Below the pieces are notes generated by a model. That model saw only the letters and a program-made list of their open reading frames with translations, made no database searches and had not been told where the DNA came from. Shown here in pieces: positions 19,084-28,418 of a stretch of DNA of 64,000 bases (its first letter is position 1; each line of letters opens with the position of its first letter). This DNA is from Photorhabdus noenieputensis (GTDB lineage: Bacteria; Pseudomonadota; Gammaproteobacteria; Enterobacterales; Enterobacteriaceae), in contig NZ_RCWC01000001.1 in the NCBI RefSeq assembly GCF_018448935.1, positions 186,001-250,000 on the forward strand. The letters run 5' to 3'. Position numbers and translations under genes: made by a program.

Positions 19084-20517
19084 GTGAAATACGACTTTAT
19101 TGTCGTTGGTTCAGGGGCAATTGCAGGTTCAATCGCCTATGAGCTGGCAAGTAGAAATTTTTCAGTTTGTAGGGTTGGAGAGACCGATCGAACTAATGCA
19201 GCCTCCAAAGCTGCCGGTGCAATGAACGGTTGTTTTGGCGAAATTACCAGTGGCTTATTAGCGAGTGAACACGGTAAGTTGAAATTGAATATGGATTGTA
19301 TCTCCAAAGAGCTTTGGCCAGCCTGGGCGCAACGGTTAGCCGACGCTTCCGGTGATACCCGATCACTGTTCACCGCTCAAGGCACTCATGTGATCCTCAA
19401 CACTGCCGGGATGGAAGAGGTTGACACTATCAATTATGAAGCTATCGAGCAAACCTTGATTGAGTATGCGGCTCCTTATGAAACCGTTGATCCGCGTGAA
19501 ATTGAGTGGTTAAAGCCCAACGATTTAGTGCGTCCGCTGCGTGCTTTGTACATCCCCGATGAACATGCGCTGAACTCGCATTTATTGCTAGAAAAGCTGG
19601 ATGCGGCATTGGTGGCTGAGGGTGGGGTTCTGAAAGCAGAGAATATTAAATGTGTGCTAATCGAAGAGGGTGTAGCCACTGGCGTTGAATTGCTGAGTGG
19701 CGAGCGTTTAATGGCAGATAAAGTTGTTGTGGCTGCCGGTGCGCACTCGTTGGATCTGTTATCAAATATACCTTCGATTGTTCGCCAAATTCCGCCAATT
19801 TTTGCCGGCTATGGGGTATCCGTTCTGGTCAAGATGCCAAAAGGCAGAGAATTGCCGACCTCAGTCATTCGTACCCCTAACCGGGCATTTGCCTGTGGCC
19901 TGCATTGTGTGCCACGTGGTGATGGTGTGCTGTATCTTGGCGCGACCAATATTCTGTCTGAAAAACCACGTAGTCAGGCGCTGATTTCTGACGTGCAGTT
20001 CTTGTTGGATTGTGCATTAGATCAGTTGGATATTAATTTACATGATGCTGAAATCCTTTCAATCCAGGTTGGTAATCGGCCAATCCCGGCTGATGGATTC
20101 CCGTTGATTGGTGAATGTGGCGTGAATGGTCTTTGGCTGGCTACCGGTACTTATCGCGATGGCTTACATCAGTCACCATTATTGGCGGATTATATCGCCA
20201 ACGCTTTGACGGGAGTAGAAAATACACTGATTAATCTTGATGATTTCAATCCAGTTCGTCCTCCGTTGGTGGGTTTCTCCCGTGAAGTAATGGCTAAAGA
20301 GACCGCCCAACAAATGTTTGCTACCGGTTATGAATATCGTTGGGATATCAAACCTTACTGGCTGCCACTGCTGAATGAAGGGATGATGCGCAATTATCAG
20401 AACTTAATTGAGTCTCTTCATCCTCAGTTCACTCCGCCGCCGGAGCTGGTCGCTTTCTCTCATATTTATGAATCCATGCGTGAACGGTTACGTAGTTATT
20501 ATGAGGCATGGTCATGA
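19084..20517 (+). CDS. FAD-dependent amine/amino-acid oxidoreductase (DAO family)
   Basis: A 477-residue flavoenzyme. The N-terminal Rossmann motif VVGSGAIAGSIAYELASR (about residues 6-23) binds FAD, and the later segment GNRPIPADGFPLIGE..GLWLATGTYRDGLHQSPLLADYI is the conserved C-terminal FAD contact of the D-amino-acid/glycine oxidase superfamily. A reasonable role is oxidation of an amine or amino-acid intermediate. It begins with GTG at 19084, 6 bases after AGGAG, and is the first gene of a tightly packed seven-gene run. The next gene overlaps its end. The substrate cannot be read from sequence; the cluster's p-aminophenylpyruvate enzymes suggest an aminophenyl compound. The roughly 100-residue C-terminal extension past the FAD contact is longer than in glycine oxidase. 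Confidence 0.8.
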   Translation: MKYDFIVVGSGAIAGSIAYELASRNFSVCRVGETDRTNAASKAAGAMNGCFGEITSGLLASEHGKLKLNMDCISKELWPAWAQRLADASGDTRSLFTAQGTHVILNTAGMEEVDTINYEAIEQTLIEYAAPYETVDPREIEWLKPNDLVRPLRALYIPDEHALNSHLLLEKLDAALVAEGGVLKAENIKCVLIEEGVATGVELLSGERLMADKVVVAAGAHSLDLLSNIPSIVRQIPPIFAGYGVSVLVKMPKGRELPTSVIRTPNRAFACGLHCVPRGDGVLYLGATNILSEKPRSQALISDVQFLLDCALDQLDINLHDAEILSIQVGNRPIPADGFPLIGECGVNGLWLATGTYRDGLHQSPLLADYIANALTGVENTLINLDDFNPVRPPLVGFSREVMAKETAQQMFATGYEYRWDIKPYWLPLLNEGMMRNYQNLIESLHPQFTPPPELVAFSHIYESMRERLRSYYEAWS

Positions 20518-21365
20518 GTTTTTCGCTGAAAGATCAAGTTGTCATTGATAACGCCAGGAAATTACTGTCAGAGGCCGGGGTTTGGGATGTGGAAACTGAT
20601 CTCACGTGCCTGATTGACCGTTATCTGGAAAGACGTTGTAAGGACCGCGCCCGTGATGAATTTATGCTTGCGGTTCATGAACGCTGTAACCGGATACCTC
20701 TTGGGCATATTGTCGGTACTGCGGATTTTGATGGATTGCCTCTGACGGTGGGGACGGGGGTATTTATTCCACGTCCTCATAGCCAGGTTATTCATAAATG
20801 GTTGGAGAATGAATATCAAGCGCCTCACGGGGCAGTGGTTCTGGACTTATGCTCCGGCAGTGGTGCTATCGGTTTAGCCATTGCTAAACGTCGCCCGGAT
20901 TTAAAGGTCACTTGTGTCGAATATGATGATGTGGCTTTTCAATACCTGACGCGTAATCTCTATCGGTTGGCGAATTGGGCGATTAAAGCCGATGCATTAA
21001 AAGCAGATTTACGGGATTGGCAAGCGTTTTCCCAATTTAACGGATCGGTAGCGTTGATTGTGGCTAATCCACCTTATGTGCCGGAACAGCAGGAGATATT
21101 GCCGGAATGGGAAGAGCATCATCCTTATGCGTCGGTGTATTCGGGGGATGATGGGCTTGATTTAACTCGGTTAATTATCAAACAAGCTAAACAGCTACTG
21201 CAATCAGAGGGTTGGTTGGTTCTTGAACATGGTGAAAGCCAGGGAGAGAGTGTCAGAGCGTTATTTGCAGATGCTGGTTTTTCCTCGGTACGAACCATTA
21301 TTGATGAAGATATTTCTGACACAACGGGCAGTTCGGTAATCACTGTTGGTTGTAAGCTCATTTGA
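20514..21365 (+). CDS. PrmC/HemK-like SAM-dependent methyltransferase
   Basis: A class I SAM methyltransferase of 283 residues. The SAM loop LDLCSGSGAIGLA (about residue 110) and the catalytic NPPY motif (about residues 185-188) are intact, and the N-terminal part (IPLGHIVGTADFDGLPLTV...FIPRPHS) follows the PrmC arrangement. PrmC methylates the GGQ glutamine of release factors, but a copy inside a biosynthetic operon, not next to prfA, is more likely dedicated to the pathway, probably N-methylation. ATG 20514 overlaps the end of the preceding gene; another ATG lies two codons upstream at 20508. Translational coupling is likely. Substrate unknown. Confidence 0.8.
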   Translation: MSFSLKDQVVIDNARKLLSEAGVWDVETDLTCLIDRYLERRCKDRARDEFMLAVHERCNRIPLGHIVGTADFDGLPLTVGTGVFIPRPHSQVIHKWLENEYQAPHGAVVLDLCSGSGAIGLAIAKRRPDLKVTCVEYDDVAFQYLTRNLYRLANWAIKADALKADLRDWQAFSQFNGSVALIVANPPYVPEQQEILPEWEEHHPYASVYSGDDGLDLTRLIIKQAKQLLQSEGWLVLEHGESQGESVRALFADAGFSSVRTIIDEDISDTTGSSVITVGCKLI

Positions 21366-21389
21366 ATTTAGACAGTTGGAATCTAAATA

Positions 21390-22664
21390 ATGAATGTAAA
21401 ACACAAGCAGGATTGGATGACAATTCGCCGGTCACGGACAACCGGAGCTTTAGCACAGGCTATCGATGAAGGTTTGACCAGCTTCACTGTCGTAGAGCGT
21501 CAAGGTAAGCAAATTACTACAGAGGAAGGAAACGTTTTTACTGAGTTTGTTTCCTGCTCTTATTTGGGATTAGAACATCATCCTGCCTTAATTGACGCGG
21601 CAAATCAGGCAATGTCTCGCACAGGGATACATTTGTCATCGTCCCGTGGTGCGATGCGGCCACAATATTTGGGGCAATTAGAGAAACTGTTGGCAGAGAT
21701 TTATCAGGGTGGTTCCGTTGCTGTGTTTACTTCCACCAGTAATGTTCACCTTGGTGTATTACCGTTATTGGGTAGCGGCTCTTTACCTGGCTATCCCCTT
21801 TCCGGGCCTGTACATTGGTTGATGGATAAAACTGCTCATGCATCTATGCAGGTGTTACGCGGCATTCTCGAACAGTTCGGTCCGGTATCGCGGGTTGATA
21901 GCGCAAACGCACAATCAGTACAGCAAGCTTTACAGAACTGTAAAGAGAATCAGCGGACGTCTATCCTGCTGATTGATGGTATTGGTTCAATGAATGGTTT
22001 AATTCCGGTTGCGGAATTAACTCGACAATTGGCCGCTGCTGGAGGCTATGTCTATGTAGATGATGCTCATGGTATTTCCATTATGGGGCGTCATGGTGCG
22101 GGTTATGCCTTTGCTGCGCTTGACCATATTTTGCCATCCAACTTCATACTTGCAGGTTCATTATCCAAAGCATTTGGTGGTGCCGGGGGTTTTGTGGTGG
22201 TTGCCGGTGCCGATGATGTTGAAGTGATTAGTACCTTAGCGAATCCTCTGGTTTTTGGTCATTCGATCATGGTGCCGATGTTGGCCGCTAATGTTGCCTC
22301 AGCAAAACTTCATCTCAGCCTTGAGATAGAAATCCGGCAGGAGCAATTATGGAAAAACATCAATCTGTTTGATTCTCTGATGGGTAACCATTTGATGAAT
22401 ACGGGTGTTCAATCCCCCGTTCGTGGCGCTTTATTTGAAAATGAAGCAGAAGGGCTTGAAGCGGCTCGTTTACTGCGTGACAACGGCATCTTATTATTCC
22501 CGGTGTTTTATCCATTGGTTCCAGATGGCAATGCGATGTTGCGTTTCGCCTTCTCTAGTGAGCATAAGACTGATGAAATCAAGCATTTAGTAAATACCTT
22601 ATTTGAGATAAGGGAAAAAGGGCTGAATTGGGTTGAACCACAGGCTGTGGTTCCACAGATATAA
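21390..22664 (+). CDS. PLP-dependent alpha-oxoamine synthase family enzyme
   Basis: A 424-residue fold-type I PLP enzyme of the BioF/Kbl/CqsA group. The group decarboxylatively condenses an amino acid with an acyl thioester to give an alpha-aminoketone. Seen: the cofactor lysine K260 in GSLSKAFGG, the aspartate/histidine motif VDDAHG (224-229) and the N-terminal YLGLEHHP segment. In this operon it could join an aminophenyl amino acid or another amino acid to an acyl group; alternatively it may have changed reaction type, as some PLP enzymes in aminophenyl pathways are aldolase-like. A CqsA-type autoinducer synthase was considered but has no sensor partner here. It lies 24 bases after the methyltransferase and 44 before the mutase. 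Confidence 0.82.
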   Translation: MNVKHKQDWMTIRRSRTTGALAQAIDEGLTSFTVVERQGKQITTEEGNVFTEFVSCSYLGLEHHPALIDAANQAMSRTGIHLSSSRGAMRPQYLGQLEKLLAEIYQGGSVAVFTSTSNVHLGVLPLLGSGSLPGYPLSGPVHWLMDKTAHASMQVLRGILEQFGPVSRVDSANAQSVQQALQNCKENQRTSILLIDGIGSMNGLIPVAELTRQLAAAGGYVYVDDAHGISIMGRHGAGYAFAALDHILPSNFILAGSLSKAFGGAGGFVVVAGADDVEVISTLANPLVFGHSIMVPMLAANVASAKLHLSLEIEIRQEQLWKNINLFDSLMGNHLMNTGVQSPVRGALFENEAEGLEAARLLRDNGILLFPVFYPLVPDGNAMLRFAFSSEHKTDEIKHLVNTLFEIREKGLNWVEPQAVVPQI

Positions 22665-22708
22665 ATGACACCCGCTTATCGATTAAAGAAGATAATTGAA
22701 ATGAATCA

Positions 22709-23068
22709 GTGACGAAGATTAAACATATGACTCAATCAATAATAAATAAGCAGGATATATTACAACCTTACAGGGAATCTCTGGATGTTATTAATATGCA
22801 GATTTTGGCGCTGCTTTCTGAGCGTATGAAAGTCTGCATGAAAATCGCCGAGGTAAAGGCGGAACAGGATATTCCGATGATGCAGCCACAACGTATTACC
22901 TCGTTATTGGATATGTTGCGGGATAAATCAACAGATTTTGGGTTACGGCCTGAATATACTGAATCACTATTTCAACTGGTTATTGAAGAAACTTGCCGTC
23001 GAGAAGAAGAGCTGATTGACCAGTTGTTACACGAGAAAGTAGAGAATAATGAAAATACTGCTCATTGA
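22709..23068 (+). CDS. papB: Chorismate mutase-type protein, PapB-like (4-amino-4-deoxychorismate mutase)
   Basis: A 119-residue all-helical AroQ-type mutase. The conserved helix YRESLDVINMQILALLSERM and the 'KIAEVKAEQDIP' segment are intact. PapB homologues rearrange 4-amino-4-deoxychorismate to 4-amino-4-deoxyprephenate. The neighbours (a PapA-like synthase overlapping its 3' end and a PapC-like dehydrogenase after that) make this role much more likely than ordinary chorismate mutase. The start is uncertain: GTG at 22709 or ATG at 22727, neither with a strong Shine-Dalgarno. It shares its last 20 bases with papA, so translation is probably coupled. Confidence 0.82.
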   Translation: MTKIKHMTQSIINKQDILQPYRESLDVINMQILALLSERMKVCMKIAEVKAEQDIPMMQPQRITSLLDMLRDKSTDFGLRPEYTESLFQLVIEETCRREEELIDQLLHEKVENNENTAH

Positions 23069-25118
23069 TAATTATGATTCCTTTACGCAAAACATTGCTC
23101 AATATCTGTATGAAGTGACGGGCAGTGTGCCGTCTGTAGTGACAAACTCTTTGACTTATGAAGAGTTAACGATAGACGAATATGATGCGGTAGTCCTTTC
23201 TCCAGGGCCAGGACATCCGGCTGAAAGCCGTGATTTTGGTGTCTGTGCTGAGGTTATTGCACGTGCCAAAATTCCGCTGTTGGGTATTTGTCTCGGCCAT
23301 CAGGGGATTAGCCTGGCATTTGGCGGGTGTGTAGAACATGCCCCCAATCCGGTACATGGCTATCGCAGTCGCATCAGTAACACGGGAGAAGGATTATTCC
23401 TGGGTTTGCCTGAGCAGTTTGAAGTGGTCAGATATCACTCATTGGTATGTACCCGTCTTCCTGACAATCTAAAATGTACTGCCTGGACTGATGATGGCTT
23501 AATTATGGCAATTGAGCACACCGAAAGGCCGATCTGGGGTGTCCAATTTCATCCTGAATCGATTGATTCTGAATATGGGCGTGAGCTACTCAGTAATTTC
23601 GTGCGTATAGCGGAGACGTATAAAGAGAATCACAAACAGGAAGTTACCGCTCAGAATATATGCACTTATGTTAATGAGGTCTATCTTGCGGTAGGTGGAA
23701 GACAATATCTCAATCTGAATTATCGTGAATGTAAGGAGATGGTCGATCCTGAATCCTTGTTTATTCAACGTTATGGTAATGATACGCATGCTTTCTGGCT
23801 TGATAGTGAAAATTCCGACAGACCTAATGCTCGTTTCTCAATGATGGGAAGCGGTAATGAACAGGGCGCTGTCAGACTTGAATACAGTGTACAGACTGAG
23901 AGTTTGCGTTTGACTGGTCCTGATGGCGAGAGGATTGTTCAGGGAGATTTTTTCTCACTGATGTCTGAATTGCTGGGTTTTGTGGAAATTTCGACACCAG
24001 AATCGATGCCATTTGTATTTAAAGGCGGCTTTGTTGGTTATTTAGGATATGAATTAAAGGCGCTGACAATTGGCAGCAATAAATACCGTTCAGAACATCC
24101 TGATGCCAGCTTAGTATTTACTCCGCATTTTTTTGTCTTCGATCATCAGCAGAGTAAACTTTATGAATGCCTTATTACACCAGCAGGGCAGCCACAAAAT
24201 TGGCCGCCGGAACTTTTAGTTACCAATGTAAAAAATACCGGTGAAGTGATACCTGACTTTATTCCTGGTGCTGTTGATCAGAGCAAAATTTGTCTGGAAT
24301 ATGGCGCTCAGGAGTATATGGATAAAATCCAGAAATCACTTCAATACATCACAGATGGCGAGTCCTATGAAATCTGCCTGACGAATAGGGCCAAGATGGC
24401 TTATTCAGGGCATCCATTGGACGCTTATCGGCGTATGCGTTATGCCAGTCCTGTACCTTATGGCGCTTATCTGGCATGTGGGGATTTTTCTGTACTCAGC
24501 GCATCACCAGAAACGTTTTTACGTATTGATGAGACCAGAAATATTGAATCCAGACCGATTAAGGGGACCCGGCCACGAGGAAAAACGGCAGCAGATGATC
24601 AGCATTTGCAGAGGGAATTGAGTCAGTCCCCTAAAGATAGAGCAGAAAATCTGATGATAGTGGACTTGGTGCGCCATGATCTTAATCAGGTATGCCGTCC
24701 AGGCAGTGTGCATGTACCTGAATTATTTAAAGTTGAGAGCTTCTCTTCTGTACATCAATTGGTTTCGACCATTCGCGGTGAGTTATGCGAAGAAACGTCA
24801 TCAATGGAGGCTATCCGAGCATGTTTTCCAGGAGGATCAATGACCGGAGCACCGAAGAAGCGCACGATGGAGATTATTGATTCTTTAGAGTCATCGGCTC
24901 GCGGTGTTTACTCCGGTGCGCTTGGATGGTTATCTTTCAGTGGTGAAGTGGAATTGAGCATTGTGATACGTACGGCGGTATTACATCAAGGGTGTGCTGA
25001 ATTCGGCATTGGGGGGGCAATTGTTGCTCATTCTGATCCTTATGGCGAATTTGAAGAGACATTGGTTAAAGCGAGTGTGCCATATTTCAGTTTTAGTCAT
25101 ATGGCGGAGGATATGTGA
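23049..25118 (+). CDS. papA: 4-amino-4-deoxychorismate synthase, PabA-PabB fusion (PapA-like)
   Basis: A 689-residue two-domain enzyme. Residues 1 to about 190 form a class I glutamine amidotransferase (nucleophile C81 in GICLGHQG; VQFHPESID near 165-173). From about 260 on it is a chorismate-binding domain (SYEICLTNRAKM, ASPETFLR, SRPIKGTRPRG, LVRHDLNQVC, GGSMTGAPKKRTMEIID). The PIKGT motif with its lysine is the mark of aminodeoxychorismate synthase; anthranilate synthases have PIAGT. It therefore makes 4-amino-4-deoxychorismate from chorismate and glutamine. No PabC-like lyase is in the cluster, so the flow should go through the mutase to p-aminophenylpyruvate and not to p-aminobenzoate. 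It overlaps papB by 20 bases and papC by 4. Confidence 0.9.
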   Translation: MKILLIDNYDSFTQNIAQYLYEVTGSVPSVVTNSLTYEELTIDEYDAVVLSPGPGHPAESRDFGVCAEVIARAKIPLLGICLGHQGISLAFGGCVEHAPNPVHGYRSRISNTGEGLFLGLPEQFEVVRYHSLVCTRLPDNLKCTAWTDDGLIMAIEHTERPIWGVQFHPESIDSEYGRELLSNFVRIAETYKENHKQEVTAQNICTYVNEVYLAVGGRQYLNLNYRECKEMVDPESLFIQRYGNDTHAFWLDSENSDRPNARFSMMGSGNEQGAVRLEYSVQTESLRLTGPDGERIVQGDFFSLMSELLGFVEISTPESMPFVFKGGFVGYLGYELKALTIGSNKYRSEHPDASLVFTPHFFVFDHQQSKLYECLITPAGQPQNWPPELLVTNVKNTGEVIPDFIPGAVDQSKICLEYGAQEYMDKIQKSLQYITDGESYEICLTNRAKMAYSGHPLDAYRRMRYASPVPYGAYLACGDFSVLSASPETFLRIDETRNIESRPIKGTRPRGKTAADDQHLQRELSQSPKDRAENLMIVDLVRHDLNQVCRPGSVHVPELFKVESFSSVHQLVSTIRGELCEETSSMEAIRACFPGGSMTGAPKKRTMEIIDSLESSARGVYSGALGWLSFSGEVELSIVIRTAVLHQGCAEFGIGGAIVAHSDPYGEFEETLVKASVPYFSFSHMAEDM

Positions 25119-25996
25119 GTAACCATAAAGTGGTCATTCTTGGTGGGCAAGGCGCTATTGGTTCTTTATTGAGTCGCCTTTTTACTCGCTGTGGTCACAT
25201 AGTATACAGTGTTGACAACCGAACGCAGGGAGTGCGTTCTCATCATTCTCATTACTGTCAGATTGATATCTTAAACCCGGCTGCTGATGCTGGAGAGGTT
25301 TTTAGTGGGGCAAAGGGGGTAGTCTTTGCCTTACCGGAAGCCGTTGCCATACAAGCGTTGCCTTGGGTGTTGTCTGCTATTGGTGATGATGTACAGATTG
25401 TGTCAACCTGTTCAGTTCAGGCCCCTTTCTATTCTGCGTTAAGAGCTGCCGCCCCCGGGCAGCCTTTTATTGGTGTTAACCCGATGTTCTCGCCATCTTT
25501 GCCGGAGCAAAAAAGGCCAGTTGCAGTCATCCTCGATAACTGTCATGTTAGTGAACATTGGATTGAGCGGGTATTGATGCAGGCTGATATGCGTATCAGT
25601 AGGATGATGCCAGAGGAACATGATCGGGTTATGGCGCTTTGTCAGGCTTTGCCTCATGCCGCGATACTGATTTTTGGCTTAGTGCTGGCGAAAAGTCCGT
25701 TAGATATTCGAACCTTGGCAACTATTGCGCCACCGCCTATGCGTACAATGCTGGCGCTGTTATCAAGGATCTTACGTAATCCAATAGAAGTGTACTGGGA
25801 CGTTCAATATGAAAACCCGATGGCTGTCGCACCGCGTCAGGAGTTGCTGCATGCCATACAACAGTTAAATTCGATAGTACAGGCTGGCGATCAAACTGAA
25901 TTTGGCAATAACCTCAGAGATATTGCGCAACAACTGGGGGAACAGCTCGATATCAGTGCTGCTGATTGCCAGCATATTTTTTCAACGCTTGAATGA
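25115..25996 (+). CDS. papC: 4-amino-4-deoxyprephenate dehydrogenase (PapC/TyrA-like)
   Basis: A 293-residue NAD(P)-dependent prephenate-dehydrogenase-family enzyme. The N-terminal dinucleotide-binding motif is ILGGQGAIGSLLSRLF (residues 8-23), and the helical C-terminal domain carries the HDRVMALCQALPHA signature where TyrA proteins have their conserved histidines. In the pap pathway it oxidatively decarboxylates 4-amino-4-deoxyprephenate to p-aminophenylpyruvate. The GTG start at 25115 overlaps the papA stop (GTGA) with GGAGG 7 bases upstream, so it is coupled. No dedicated aminotransferase follows; a housekeeping aromatic aminotransferase could give p-aminophenylalanine. Distinction from TyrA rests on context. 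Confidence 0.85.
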   Translation: MSNHKVVILGGQGAIGSLLSRLFTRCGHIVYSVDNRTQGVRSHHSHYCQIDILNPAADAGEVFSGAKGVVFALPEAVAIQALPWVLSAIGDDVQIVSTCSVQAPFYSALRAAAPGQPFIGVNPMFSPSLPEQKRPVAVILDNCHVSEHWIERVLMQADMRISRMMPEEHDRVMALCQALPHAAILIFGLVLAKSPLDIRTLATIAPPPMRTMLALLSRILRNPIEVYWDVQYENPMAVAPRQELLHAIQQLNSIVQAGDQTEFGNNLRDIAQQLGEQLDISAADCQHIFSTLE

Positions 25997-26017
25997 TATA
26001 GGAAAGGAGTTGAGGGG

Positions 26018-27550
26018 ATGTCGTTAAATAGAGTTGCTGAGGCTAACGGGCGGGCAGGACTCAGAAATTGGCTGGGATTACTGATATTGATGTTACCAGT
26101 ATTATTGGTGACGGTGGACAATACGATCTTAAGCTTTGCTTTACCAAAAATTGCGGAAGCTCTGGGGCCCAGTGCAAGTCAGCAATTATGGATAATTGAT
26201 GCTTATTCATTGGTATTGGCTGGTTTATTGGTATCAATGGGCAGTATTGGTGATCGTGTTGGCCATCGTTCATTACTGTTATTTGGATCTTTGGGATTCA
26301 CGGTTATTTCGGTGTTCACTGCACTGTCAACTTCACCTGAACAGTTGATTATAGGGCGAGCCGTACTTGGATTTTTTGGTGCGATGCTGATGCCTTCTAC
26401 TTTGGCTTTGATAAGCGTTCTTTTTGAGGATCGTGAGCAGCGTCGATTGGCTGTTGCTATTTGGGCGACAACATTAACTATTGGTTCAGCTTTAGGTCCT
26501 GTAGTGGGGGGTGTTTTATTACAATTCTTCGATTGGAGTTCAATTTTCCTCTTGGCAGTACCGGTATTAGTACCATTGCTGATTTTCGGACCGATGTTAT
26601 TGCCTGAGTCCGATAAAAAACAGACTGGCATTATCGATGTGTATAGCGTGCTGTTATCGATCGTTGCTATGGGTGGTATTGTTTATGCGATTAAACACCT
26701 TGCCAGTGATGGGTTTGAAATAAGTGTAATACTCGAACTGTCGGTTGGTCTTATTGCTGGCGTGCTATTTGTTCGCCGACAACAGCGTCTGCCTGTGCCA
26801 TTGATGGATCTTTCCCTATTCCGTAATGGTATGTTTACCGGTTCGGTTATTGTTAACTTACTGAGTTTGGCATTGTTGGTTGGTTTTGTCTTTTTTGCCA
26901 CACAGGTCTTGCAAATCGTGCTCGGTATGGAGCCGATTTTGGCTAGCCTGGCACTGGTTCCCGGACAAATAATGGCAATTGTTATGGGCATGGCGATAGT
27001 ACCCATTGCTCAACGGGTACCGGCTCATTATCTGGTGCCAATTTTGCTGAGTATTGCAGGTATTTCATTTCTTCTGGTCGCGAGTATCGGCAGTGATTTA
27101 GTCACTTTGATTGTTGCTTTCGCATTATTAGATATTAGTGTGGGGGCAATTGCTTCGGTGTCTAACGATTTGGTGCTTTCGTCAGTACCCTCCTCTAAAG
27201 CAGGGGCGGCATCATCAATAAGCGAAACGGCTTATGAAGTGGGTGTTGTACTTGGTACGACGATTCTGGGGGGATTGGTCACGGCTTTCTATCGTATAAC
27301 ATTAGAATTGCCGAATGAGGTCTCTCAGGAACAGGCTGGATTGGCTTTAGAGACGTTAGCAGGAGCTTACGTTGTAGCGAATTCATTAGCTGAATCAGAG
27401 GGGCAGAAACTGATGACAGCGGCGGCGGAATCATTCACCAGCGCTATTCATACGATGAGTTGGTTGACAGCGGCATTGACTGCGGGGGTGGTATTGCTTA
27501 CATGGCGTTTGCTGAAAGCGCCGCAGAAAGAACAGGCGCTTGAGTACTGA
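26018..27550 (+). CDS. DHA2-family multidrug/metabolite exporter (MFS, 14 TM type)
   Basis: A 510-residue integral membrane protein with the 14-helix pattern of the DHA2 drug:H+ antiporters (SmvA/EmrB-like). Helix 1 carries LLVTVDNTILSFALP, the D-x-x motif of this group; the loop GSIGDRVGHR (motif A) follows helix 2; and the motif-C region 'GSALGPVVGGVL' is in helix 5. As last gene of the aminophenyl cluster, 21 bases after papC with AAAGGAG upstream, it probably exports the end product and gives self-protection. A hairpin follows the stop. Substrate inferred from position only. Confidence 0.85.
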   Translation: MSLNRVAEANGRAGLRNWLGLLILMLPVLLVTVDNTILSFALPKIAEALGPSASQQLWIIDAYSLVLAGLLVSMGSIGDRVGHRSLLLFGSLGFTVISVFTALSTSPEQLIIGRAVLGFFGAMLMPSTLALISVLFEDREQRRLAVAIWATTLTIGSALGPVVGGVLLQFFDWSSIFLLAVPVLVPLLIFGPMLLPESDKKQTGIIDVYSVLLSIVAMGGIVYAIKHLASDGFEISVILELSVGLIAGVLFVRRQQRLPVPLMDLSLFRNGMFTGSVIVNLLSLALLVGFVFFATQVLQIVLGMEPILASLALVPGQIMAIVMGMAIVPIAQRVPAHYLVPILLSIAGISFLLVASIGSDLVTLIVAFALLDISVGAIASVSNDLVLSSVPSSKAGAASSISETAYEVGVVLGTTILGGLVTAFYRITLELPNEVSQEQAGLALETLAGAYVVANSLAESEGQKLMTAAAESFTSAIHTMSWLTAALTAGVVLLTWRLLKAPQKEQALEY

Positions 27551-27560
27551 TAGTTTTAGG

Positions 27561-27593
27561 TGCAGCCATTGGAGATGGCTGCATATTGTTTTG
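27561..27593 (+). terminator. Terminator-like hairpin closing the aminophenyl cluster
   Basis: TGCAGCCAT (27561-27569) pairs perfectly with ATGGCTGCA (27575-27583) around a 5-base loop, followed by TATTGTTTTG. The same hairpin with compensating changes recurs at 30127 and 44070. Confidence 0.65.
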
Positions 27594-28303
27594 AGTAGTT
27601 ATCCGCAATGATTACATGTCCTGAAAATAACATCTCACTCCTCACTATTCCTTGTACTTCTAAAGTGCTAAATAAATATGATAAATAGAGTAATTAATGA
27701 GTGGAAATAAGTTGTAATTTATGATGTTTATTGATTTGACAATATTAACTTAACCACATTAAAAAAGTTTTCTCAAATAAAATATTTTTCATGGCAGCAC
27801 TGTAATGATAATAATTATTGCTCAGACTCTATTGTTGATTCAGTTATTTTGATTTTCTCATTATTTTATTATGGCTATTTCATTGGCTTTTTTGGTGTTT
27901 AAATGTTTATTTGTAAAGTGAGTGTATTTAAAAGTTGAAGTTTGTTTGTGAAAAATATTCTTATTGTAAAGAGGGACTGTTTTTCATCTTTAATTTAAAT
28001 CATATTCATAATTTCAATATTCAATAATATCTATAGGGTTTTATTTTGTTGTGATTTTTAAATGTAATCTATTTATTGTTTTTATTTGTATTTTCTAATA
28101 ATACCTAATGAGATAAATATGAAATTGAAATTTTTAATTAACACACATTAAAAGATAGCGATATATCACAGAAATATTCTCTTTAATTAATGAAAAAAGT
28201 GGGGAATTACATTAATATTTTAGATTGTGTAATTTAAATATTGTATCCAATCACTTTCTGTAAAGTGAATAAATATTTACCTAATTAATTCTCATCGTAA
28301 TTA
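27594..28303. other. AT-rich upstream region of Gly-rich gene A
   Basis: No gene is supportable. From about 27815 on, the sequence ('gattcagttattttgatt', then 'atatcacagaaatattct' near 28164, then 'acattaatatttta' near 28210) is shared with the corresponding regions before the other five Gly-rich genes, so it belongs to the duplicated unit and probably holds the promoter. Confidence 0.55.
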
Positions 28304-28390
28304 TTTTTCTGGCATACCCGCTATCGAAGTGTCTATATCTTTTGCCAGGAAAAACGGATGTTTTCGCTACGGCTAATCTGGTTATTAGCC
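28304..28390 (+). promoter_or_regulatory. Conserved two-hairpin leader of Gly-rich gene A
   Basis: Hairpin 1: TTTTTCTGGC (28304-28313) pairs with GCCAGGAAAAA (28344-28354; one bulged G) across a loop of 30 bases. Hairpin 2: GGCTAAT / ATTAGCC (28371-28377 / 28384-28390). Both occur before all six paralogues. An ERIC element separates them from the gene here. Confidence 0.6.
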
Positions 28391-28418
28391 AAAAGCAAGA
28401 TTTTGATTATTAACAGTT

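Noticed and set aside
21390..22664. CqsA-type quorum-sensing autoinducer synthase
   Set aside because: The fold fits, but no CqsS-like sensor is near and it sits inside an aminophenyl operon, so only the broad family was kept.
23049..25118. Anthranilate synthase or phenazine PhzE
   Set aside because: The PIKGT motif and the adjoining PapB/PapC-like genes indicate aminodeoxychorismate synthase.
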